Origin: Acidobacteriota bacterium
GTDB lineage: Bacteria; Acidobacteriota; Terriglobia; Acidiferrales; UBA7541
DNA: 14,449 nucleotides
Reading direction: 5' to 3'
Assembly (NCBI GenBank): GCA_003161195.1
Contig: PMOV01000295.1
Location: forward strand, 2,267 to 16,715
Positions 7,373 to 12,627 of the stretch are shown here, piece by piece. How positions within the stretch are numbered: the stretch's first letter is position 1; every line of letters starts with the position of its first letter. The notes beneath the pieces are model-generated. The model was not told the origin of the DNA, did not search any database, and saw only the letters and a program-made list of their open reading frames with translations. Made by a program: the position numbers and the translations under genes.

Positions 7373-7770
7373 TCAGGAGTGCCGCGTTGTCCAGTCCTGC
7401 AGATGTACACCGAAAACGCGCCGGAATTCGCGCTCGTTGTTCGTCACCAGGATGAGGTCGGCGGCTTTAGCGTGCGCTGCGATCCATAAAGGTTTGCGGC
7501 CAATCATCTCGCCGCGTGATTCCAGATGGCTGCGAATCTGCCCGTGCACGACCGCCGCTTCCTCCGGCAGCGGCAACACCGGCGGTAGAGACGGCATCCC
7601 AGCTAGATTTTCCAAGGCGCGAGAGCGGTGCTGGCTTTTTCCGACTCGTTCGCTAGTTCGCCATAAGGAACTACCGACAGCACGGCCTCACCGTGTTGCA
7701 ATTTGCGGGATCGTTCAAGGGCTACTTGGGATCGTCGATGCCAGAGATAAATGCAAATGTACAAATACCT
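7373..7770 (-). pseudogene. vapC: Decayed VapC toxin (PIN-domain ribonuclease)
   Basis: Two minus-strand frames join into one VapC-like protein. From 7770 the first frame reads RYLYICIYL, then KLQHGEAVLSVVPYGELAN, and stops after WKI. From about 7645 a second frame reads KSQHRSRALENLAG, LPLPEEAAVVHGQIRSHLE, PLWIAAHAKAADLILVTNN and ends in VHLQDWTTRHS. Adding one A to the A5 run (7636-7640, T5 on the plus strand) fuses them into about 132 residues, the normal VapC length. VapC toxins are Mg-dependent RNases with conserved acidic residues. Here the N-terminal LDTN block, with the first catalytic Asp, is missing (TTG-TAC where TTG-CTG-GAC-ACC-AAC is expected). The Asp expected before LWIAAHA is Pro. 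No VapB antitoxin precedes it. Its stop lies 15 nt past the convergent glgC. It is inactive by inference. Confidence 0.8.
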
Positions 7771-7834
7771 GCCGGAAGGCAGCTAGTTGACGACAGCCCG
7801 GACGGAGCGTCGCGCCTCTGTGGTGGTGCAGCGA

Positions 7835-7843
7835 TGCTATACT
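7835..7843 (+). promoter_or_regulatory. Extended -10 promoter candidate for the FkbM methyltransferase
   Basis: TGCTATACT is an extended -10 element (TG, one base, TATACT). The -35 position has no good match, as is usual for extended -10 promoters. Initiation near 7850 would leave a leader of only about 8 nt before the ATG at 7859. Confidence 0.45.
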
Positions 7844-7858
7844 GCGCGCGATGAGCTG

Positions 7859-8656
7859 ATGCAGGGAAATTACTCACGGAGTGGCGCGCCCTCCCGGATG
7901 AAATCCGCAGGCATGTTGTTGCGCAGAATGGCACGTTGGCCGCTGGCGCTGATTCCGCCGCAGACGGAAGTGCGCATCTTGCGCGGACCCTTACGCGGAA
8001 AAAAGTGGATCAAAGGAGCGGGGCCGAATGCCTACTGGGTGGGAACGTATGAGGTGGCGCGCGTTGGGGCGCTGGCGGAGGCGGTGACCCAGGGGTCGGT
8101 GATTTACGACATCGGGGCCAACGTGGGAATTTACACGCTGCTATCCAGCATGCGGGCCGGACCATCCGGCGCGGTGTATGCGTTCGAGCCATTGCCGCGC
8201 AATCTCGAGTATTTGCGCCGCCATGTGGCGCTGAATCAACTGCAAAATTGCGAGGTTATAGCGGAGGCGGTGGGCAAAACGCCGGGGACGGCGAAATTTT
8301 CCGCGGCGAACTGGGCGGCCTCCATGGCGCGGCTGGATCCGGAAAAAGGAGAATTGGCGGTGCCGGTCACCAGTGTGGACGCTTGTATTTATGGCGACAA
8401 ACCCTTGCGCCCTCCGGACGTTCTCAAGATCGATGTGGAGGGCGCGGAGCTGGACGTTTTGCAAGGGGCCGAGCGCACGATCGAGGACCTGCATCCGGCA
8501 ATTTTTCTGGAAGTCCACGGAACGCAACTGCATGCTGATTGCTTGAAGTTACTCACGGCCAAGGGGTACCGCGTTGAAGAGGGCTACGGGCAGTTGACGG
8601 CCCTGCGCCAGGATGGCCGCCGTTCTACTCATAACCATCGAGCCGGGAGAGTGTAG
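7859..8656 (+). CDS. FkbM-family SAM-dependent methyltransferase
   Basis: This 265-residue protein is a class I methyltransferase of the FkbM family, which O-methylates small molecules, sugars or glycans with S-adenosylmethionine. Motif I is VIYDIGANVGIYTLLS (81-96), followed by the acidic SAM-ribose loop VYAFEPLPRN and the downstream VLKIDVEGAELDVLQGAE (188-205), a hallmark of FkbM proteins. A FLEVHG strand comes near the end. There is no signal peptide. Start choice is uncertain: the frame is open from TTG 7787, with ATGs at 7859, 7898 and 7913. I chose 7859 because an extended -10 at 7835-7843 would place the transcript start just before it; no strong ribosome binding site marks any of them. 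No glycosyltransferase or polysaccharide gene is adjacent, so the substrate is unknown. Confidence 0.85.
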   Translation: MQGNYSRSGAPSRMKSAGMLLRRMARWPLALIPPQTEVRILRGPLRGKKWIKGAGPNAYWVGTYEVARVGALAEAVTQGSVIYDIGANVGIYTLLSSMRAGPSGAVYAFEPLPRNLEYLRRHVALNQLQNCEVIAEAVGKTPGTAKFSAANWAASMARLDPEKGELAVPVTSVDACIYGDKPLRPPDVLKIDVEGAELDVLQGAERTIEDLHPAIFLEVHGTQLHADCLKLLTAKGYRVEEGYGQLTALRQDGRRSTHNHRAGRV

Positions 8657-8665
8657 GCGAGGGTC

Positions 8666-8674
8666 TGATACAAT
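8666..8674 (+). promoter_or_regulatory. Extended -10 promoter candidate for eno
   Basis: TGATACAAT is an extended -10 element with TACAAT matching TATAAT at five of six positions. It lies 10 nt after the methyltransferase stop. It would give enolase its own transcript with a leader of about 30 nt. Confidence 0.5.
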
Positions 8675-8710
8675 GTGCAGTTCGCCATCCGGCAGGAGCT
8701 ATAGAGAGAC

Positions 8711-10030
8711 ATGTCCACAAGAATAGTTCGTGTGCACGCGCGGCAGATTATTGATTCCCGGGGGAATCCCACGGTTGAAGTGGACGTAGTTCTAGAGGGT
8801 GGCGCGCTTGGCCGCGGCGCCGTGCCTAGCGGAGCCTCCACCGGCGAACACGAAGCCCTCGAGTTGCGCGACGCCGACAAATCCAAGTATCTCGGCAAGG
8901 GCACGTTAAAAGCGGTGGCCAACGCCAACGGCGAGCTTGCTAAAGCTGTCGTCGGGCTTGATGCCGCCGACCAGCGCGCCCTCGATCACGCCATGATCTC
9001 GCTGGACGGCACGCCCACCAAATCCCGCCTGGGGGCTAACGCCATCCTGGCCGTCTCCATGGGTGCCGCGCGCGCCGCCGCCGTGGCGCTGAAGCAGCCG
9101 CTTTATAAATACCTGGCTCGCTACTCCTCCGATTCTTCCGCCACGCTGCTGCCGGTCCCCATGATGAACATTCTCAACGGCGGCGCACACGCGGATAGCT
9201 CCGTGGATTTTCAGGAATTCATGGTTATGCCAATAGGCGCGCCGAATTTTGCCGAAGCGCTGCGCTGGGGTGTGGAGATTTTCCACGCCCTGAAAGCCGC
9301 CCTGAAAAAGCGCGGCTACTCGACCGCCGTTGGCGATGAAGGGGGCTTCGCGCCCAGCTGCAAATCCAACGAAGAAGCCATTCAAATCGTGCTGGAAGCC
9401 ATCGGCGCAGCGGGCTACAAAGCAGGGGAACAAGTGAGCATCGCGCTCGACCCGGCCGCCAGCGAGTTCTTTGACAAAGCGAGCAACCGCTACGTCTTCA
9501 AGAAGTCGGACAAGTCCACGCACACTTCGGAACAGATGGCTGCTTACTGGAGCGCGTGGACGGAAAAATACCCCATTGTCTCCATCGAAGACGGCATGGC
9601 GGAAGACGACTGGGCCGGCTGGAAATCGCTTACGGAAAAAGTGGCCGGCAAATCCGCGAAGAAAAAAATCCAACTGGTTGGCGACGACCTTTTCGTTACC
9701 AACACCACGCGCCTCGAGCGCGGGATCAAGGAAGGCATCGCCAACGCCATCCTGATCAAGCTGAATCAAATCGGCAGCGTCACGGAAACCATCGACGCCA
9801 TCGAAATGGCGCGCAAAGCGGGCTACCACTCCATCATTTCGCACCGTTCCGGCGAAACCGAAGATACCTTCATCGCGGATTTGGCCGTGGCTACTGCCGC
9901 TGGACAGATCAAGACCGGCTCTGCGAGCCGTACCGACCGTATCGCCAAATACAACCAGCTGCTGCGCATCGAGGAAGAACTGGGATCCGCGGCGAAGTTC
10001 GACGGGCACGCGGTGTCCGCTGGCTACTAG
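8711..10030 (+). CDS. eno: Enolase (phosphopyruvate hydratase)
   Basis: Enolase interconverts 2-phosphoglycerate and phosphoenolpyruvate in glycolysis and gluconeogenesis and needs Mg2+. The 439-residue length and all key segments are normal. These are SRGNPTVEVDV and SGASTGEHEALELRD near the N-terminus, the VDFQEFM segment, and GDEGGFAP with catalytic Glu210. Metal-site residues follow: Asp247 in IALDPAASEF, Glu293 in SIEDGMAEDDWAGW, and the Asp pair 325-326 in LVGDDLFVTN. Lys350 in LIKLNQIGS is the catalytic base. The substrate loop ISHRSGETEDTFIADLAVAT has Phe where Thr is more usual. QIKTGSASRTDRIAKYNQLL closes the barrel. The start ATG is preceded by AGGAG (12 nt away) and a nearer GAGAGA. 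The N-terminal homology fits this start. It appears to be a single-gene unit. Confidence 0.97.
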   Translation: MSTRIVRVHARQIIDSRGNPTVEVDVVLEGGALGRGAVPSGASTGEHEALELRDADKSKYLGKGTLKAVANANGELAKAVVGLDAADQRALDHAMISLDGTPTKSRLGANAILAVSMGAARAAAVALKQPLYKYLARYSSDSSATLLPVPMMNILNGGAHADSSVDFQEFMVMPIGAPNFAEALRWGVEIFHALKAALKKRGYSTAVGDEGGFAPSCKSNEEAIQIVLEAIGAAGYKAGEQVSIALDPAASEFFDKASNRYVFKKSDKSTHTSEQMAAYWSAWTEKYPIVSIEDGMAEDDWAGWKSLTEKVAGKSAKKKIQLVGDDLFVTNTTRLERGIKEGIANAILIKLNQIGSVTETIDAIEMARKAGYHSIISHRSGETEDTFIADLAVATAAGQIKTGSASRTDRIAKYNQLLRIEEELGSAAKFDGHAVSAGY

Positions 10031-10135
10031 ATCCTTCGCTGACCGACGCGTGGGCGATACATGGAGATCCGCGGCTCGCGCGCGTTCGCGGCCTGCTTAT
10101 GGCCAATGCATGGGCTGCGACTTCGAGCAGGCGTA

Positions 10136-10141
10136 TAGAAT
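10136..10141 (+). promoter_or_regulatory. Possible -10 box before the ferredoxin gene
   Basis: TAGAAT (five of six matches to TATAAT) lies 24 nt upstream of the ferredoxin ATG. There is no matching -35 and no extended TG. It is weak, but it is the best candidate in the 134-nt gap after eno. Confidence 0.25.
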
Positions 10142-10164
10142 GCCAGTGCGGGTGAATCTGTAGC

Positions 10165-10509
10165 ATGGCCAAATTTGAAAAACACATTTTCGTTTGCATG
10201 AATCAGCGGGAAGCCGAGCATCCGCGTGGTTCGTGCGACCCTACAGGCGCGGGCGAACTGCAGCGGCTGTTTAAGACCAAGCTGGCGCAGCGCGGCATTC
10301 CCAACGCGCAGGTGCGCGCCAACAAGTGCGGGTGCCTGGATCAGTGCGAGCTCGGTCCTACGGTGGTGGTGTATCCCGAAGCGGTGTGGTACGGGCACGT
10401 CACTGCGGCGGACGTGGACGAGATCATCGAGCGGCACATTATCGGCAATCGACCTGTCGAGCGCCTGATTATCCCTGACGCAATACTGAATACCACGCAC
10501 AGGAAGTAG
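10165..10509 (+). CDS. Thioredoxin-fold [2Fe-2S] ferredoxin
   Basis: This 114-residue protein matches the stand-alone thioredoxin-like [2Fe-2S] ferredoxin family, related to the NuoE subunit of complex I and to Aquifex ferredoxin 4. Cluster ligands would be Cys11, Cys24, Cys57 and Cys61, with an extra Cys55, in HIFVCMNQ, HPRGSCD and ANKCGCLDQCELGP. Spacing between the first and second, and between the third and fourth, fits the family pattern. GPTVVVYPEAVWYGHV is the closing beta-hairpin, and DVDEIIERHI a final helix. It is a cytosolic one-electron carrier; its redox partner cannot be read from the sequence. GGTGA lies 9 nt before the ATG. The next gene starts 5 nt after the stop, and its ribosome binding site sits inside this gene's last codons, so the two are almost certainly co-transcribed and coupled. 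Confidence 0.88.
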   Translation: MAKFEKHIFVCMNQREAEHPRGSCDPTGAGELQRLFKTKLAQRGIPNAQVRANKCGCLDQCELGPTVVVYPEAVWYGHVTAADVDEIIERHIIGNRPVERLIIPDAILNTTHRK

Positions 10510-10514
10510 TCGCC

Positions 10515-11057
10515 ATGTCCACGACGCCACCGAGCAAGGGTGCTAGCACCGATGCCGGCAACGATTCCCGCAGGGGCCGCGAATCGCAGGTGATACGGCA
10601 CGCCACGCAGGACGATGTGGCGGTGCTGACGGAGATGATCAATGAAGCATTCGAGGTGGAACGCTTCTTTCTTGGCGGGGATCGCATCAGCCCTGAAGAA
10701 GTTTGGCGGCGGCTCGAGCGCGGCACGTTTCTGCTACTGGAACAGGATAGGATTCCGCTTGGGTGTGTGTATGCAGAGCTGCGCGAAGATAGCGGTTTCA
10801 TCGGGTTGCTGGCGGTGACGCCGGAGCGGCAGAAGAGCGGGCTTAGCCGGGTGCTGATGGACGCCGCGGAAGAGTACTTTCGCGCGAACCAGTGTACGCA
10901 GGCAGAATTGCGCGTGGTGAACCTGCGTGGGGAGCTGCCGCCGTATTACCGGCATCTGGGGTATGAGGAGACGGGAACGGAGAGTCTGCCTGCGGAGATT
11001 TCCGTCATGATGGCTTGTCACCTGATCGTGATGCGGAAGTTTCTGCGTTTTGAGTGA
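10515..11057 (+). CDS. GNAT-family N-acetyltransferase
   Basis: This 180-residue protein has the GNAT fold, which transfers an acetyl group from acetyl-CoA to an amine. After a hydrophilic, probably disordered N-terminus (1-25), the domain begins at VIRHATQDDVAVLTEMIN. The acetyl-CoA pyrophosphate loop is VTPERQKSGLSRVLMDAA (101-118); QKSGLS replaces the classical Q/R-x-x-G-x-G/A, with Ser at the last position. PYYRHLGYEETG (143-154) is the usual C-terminal motif. The substrate cannot be assigned from sequence. The ribosome binding site AGGAAG (10501-10506) overlaps the end of the ferredoxin gene, showing an operon. No ferredoxin-dependent role is known for this family, so the link may be regulatory rather than biochemical. 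Confidence 0.85.
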   Translation: MSTTPPSKGASTDAGNDSRRGRESQVIRHATQDDVAVLTEMINEAFEVERFFLGGDRISPEEVWRRLERGTFLLLEQDRIPLGCVYAELREDSGFIGLLAVTPERQKSGLSRVLMDAAEEYFRANQCTQAELRVVNLRGELPPYYRHLGYEETGTESLPAEISVMMACHLIVMRKFLRFE

Positions 11058-11091
11058 CGGGCTGGACGGGTGTCACCCCCTTGGGTTTTGC

Positions 11092-11158
11092 GTAAGTGTT
11101 GATTCTGCGGGAGTTGAAGTCCTTTGTTTGGATGCAGATATGTAAGTGTTCATTCTGC
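11092..11158. repeat. 17-bp direct repeat, 50-bp spacing
   Basis: GTAAGTGTTGATTCTGC (11092-11108) recurs as GTAAGTGTTCATTCTGC (11142-11158) with one mismatch. It lies just after the GNAT gene. Function is unknown; a duplication relic or small repeat family is possible. Confidence 0.8.
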
Positions 11159-11250
11159 TTGGGTTATTGGCTTGGTTTGCTGGTGGAGTAGTTACCCCCT
11201 CGATTCCTGCGTGCATCGTTCCATGGACTTGGGCATACGGACGGCAAAGG

Positions 11251-11270
11251 CGCCGATGCGGAGATCGGCG
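11251..11270. repeat. Palindromic hairpin (CGCCGAT arms)
   Basis: CGCCGAT (11251-11257) and ATCGGCG (11264-11270) form a perfect 7-bp stem around GCGGAG. There is no T-tract. It is probably a palindromic intergenic element like the one 85 nt downstream. Confidence 0.6.
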
Positions 11271-11354
11271 TTCCCAGGGTTAAACCCATCAGTTTGTTGT
11301 GGTTGCCTGGAGCAGGAGCGCGCCGGAAAAGTCTGAGCTACGCGACCGAGAAGC

Positions 11355-11375
11355 GCACAGGCTGAAAGCCTGTGC
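11355..11375. repeat. REP-like palindrome (GCACAGGCT arms)
   Basis: GCACAGGCT, loop GAA, AGCCTGTGC: a perfect 9-bp stem with a 3-nt loop, followed by TACC. From memory this is a very common dispersed intergenic palindrome in Acidobacteriota and some neighbouring phyla. Its function is unknown. Confidence 0.75.
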
Positions 11376-11565
11376 TACCGGTGGCCCGCTTTGGCTTTGG
11401 GACTATGGGGAGAATGAAAATATTTTTTGGGACCTCCGGAAATGCGAGCCGGAATCGAGCATTTCTATACGATGGACTGAGCTAAGGTGCTGCTTTGATT
11501 CGGTTTGCTTGAAGAGGCACTGTGGTGCTTGGGCGTACTTCTCTACGGAGAAAGTGTCTCAGACT

Positions 11566-11594
11566 TTGGCGAGATTGTCAAGTAGAATTATAGA
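11566..11594 (+). promoter_or_regulatory. Promoter candidate for the flavin-binding protein gene
   Basis: TTGGCG (11566-11571) and TATAGA (11589-11594) are separated by exactly 17 nt. Transcription from here would give a leader of about 120 nt before the TTG start at 11724. Confidence 0.35.
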
Positions 11595-11723
11595 GAAATT
11601 TTTACATGGTGGAGGGCGTGGTAGGATGGGGGCGGTTGGTGGTGACTCATCGCCGAGGTGGCGCCGGCTATTAACTTTGCGCTGCGTTCCCCTACTGCTG
11701 GGTTCCCTTGATGAGGTGTTGCT

Positions 11724-12386
11724 TTGAAGGAGCTGATTGCGCCTACGGGGCGAACGCGGGTGGTGCGCGAGCCGCATCGTGCGTCGCATGAGCGCGCGGT
11801 GATTTACGGGATATTGGATGAGGGGCTGGTGTGCCACGTGGGATTTAGGGTGGAGGGGCAGCCGTATGTGATTCCGACGATGTTTGCGCGGGTGGGGGAG
11901 GAGATTTATTTTCATGGATCGGCGGCCAGCAGAATGTTGCGGAATTTGAGCAGCGGGCTTCCGGTGTGCGTTACGGTGACGCTGGTGGATGGGTTGGTGC
12001 TGGCGCGGTCGGTGTTCAATCATTCGATGAATTACCGGTCGGTGGTGGCGCTGGGGACGGCGACGCTGATGGATGGGCCGGGGGAAAAATTGGCGGCGTT
12101 GCGGGCGTTTACGGAGAAGATTCTGCCTGGGAGATGGGAGGAAGCGCGGCAGCCGAATGAGAAAGAGTTGAAGGCGACGAGCATTTTGCGGCTGGGGCTG
12201 ACGGAGGTGTCCGCGAAGGTGCGCGTGGGGCCGGTGGAGGATGACGCGGAGGACTATGCGTTGAACGTGTGGGCGGGAGTGATTCCGTTGCGGATGGTGG
12301 CCGGGGATCCGGAACGAGATGCGCGGTGCAATGCGAGCATGGCGGCGCCGGGGTATGTGGAGCGGTTTGGGCACACGGAACGGTAA
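11724..12386 (+). CDS. NimA/PNPOx-like flavin-binding split-barrel protein
   Basis: This 220-residue protein belongs to the pyridoxamine-5'-phosphate-oxidase-like split beta-barrel family (COG3467, NimA-like). Members bind FMN or related cofactors, and some reduce nitroimidazoles. The pattern is clear: PTGRTRVVREPHRASHER at the start, PYVIPTMFARVG (47-58), IYFHGSAASRMLRNL (about 61-75), and a VTVTLVDGLVLARSVFNHSMNYRS region (to 106). The C-terminal third is longer than a minimal barrel, as in this subgroup. The start is TTG at 11724: GAGGTG (11713-11718) lies 5 nt upstream and no better in-frame ATG precedes it. The gene uses many G-ending codons (GGG, GTG, GCG), unlike the C-ending usage of glgC and eno. 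Its true substrate is unknown. It sits alone between two repeat-rich gaps. Confidence 0.85.
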   Translation: MKELIAPTGRTRVVREPHRASHERAVIYGILDEGLVCHVGFRVEGQPYVIPTMFARVGEEIYFHGSAASRMLRNLSSGLPVCVTVTLVDGLVLARSVFNHSMNYRSVVALGTATLMDGPGEKLAALRAFTEKILPGRWEEARQPNEKELKATSILRLGLTEVSAKVRVGPVEDDAEDYALNVWAGVIPLRMVAGDPERDARCNASMAAPGYVERFGHTER

Positions 12387-12484
12387 AATGGCGACGATCA
12401 AGGCAAGGGATAACGCAGAGCCGCATGCCGTGGGACGCCACCAGGACGCGTGTGATTGAGAGGAACGCGGGAGCCGAAATGTGT

Positions 12485-12566
12485 CGCGCCTACGGCGCTT
12501 GCGTCGCCTCCCTACACGCCACCCAAGCCTGGCGCCTGGGCTAACTTATGCCGCGCCTACGGCGCT
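12485..12566. repeat. Clustered palindromic repeats (CGCGCCTACGGCGCT pair)
   Basis: CGCGCCTACGGCGCT occurs at 12485-12499 and again at 12552-12566, a 67-bp period. Each contains the stem GCGCC-TAC-GGCGC. Between them CCCAAGC (12522-12528) and GCCTGGG (12534-12540) form an imperfect hairpin, followed by CTAACTTATG. I recognise this general layout from acidobacterial intergenic regions. It fills the gap between two convergent genes (12387-12627). Confidence 0.75.
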
Positions 12567-12627
12567 GATGCTGGGCGCTATTTTCAGGGAAGAGCTATTT
12601 TTGCGCGGAGGAGGCGACGCTGGGTGC

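Larger units (their letters stand above)
11058..11723. other. Repeat-bearing non-coding region
   Basis: These 666 nt carry no credible gene. They hold a 17-bp direct repeat (11092 and 11142), two hairpins (11251-11270 and 11355-11375) and, near the right end, promoter and ribosome-binding signals for the flavoprotein gene. The 142-codon frame from 11299 translates the palindromic repeat (HRLKACAT) and is judged artefactual. Confidence 0.7.

Noticed and set aside
7373..7615. Independent 80-residue small gene
   Set aside because: It is the C-terminal part of the frameshifted VapC; the matching N-terminal part lies upstream in another frame.
8906..10009. 367-residue minus-strand frame
   Set aside because: It is entirely antisense to enolase; such long shadows are expected in GC-rich conserved genes.
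11092..11158. CRISPR-like array
   Set aside because: Only two imperfect copies, no further units and no cas genes.
11299..11727. 142-residue plus-strand frame before the flavoprotein gene
   Set aside because: It translates the palindromic repeat (HRLKACAT), has no ribosome binding site or domain, and overlaps the promoter and start signals of the next gene.
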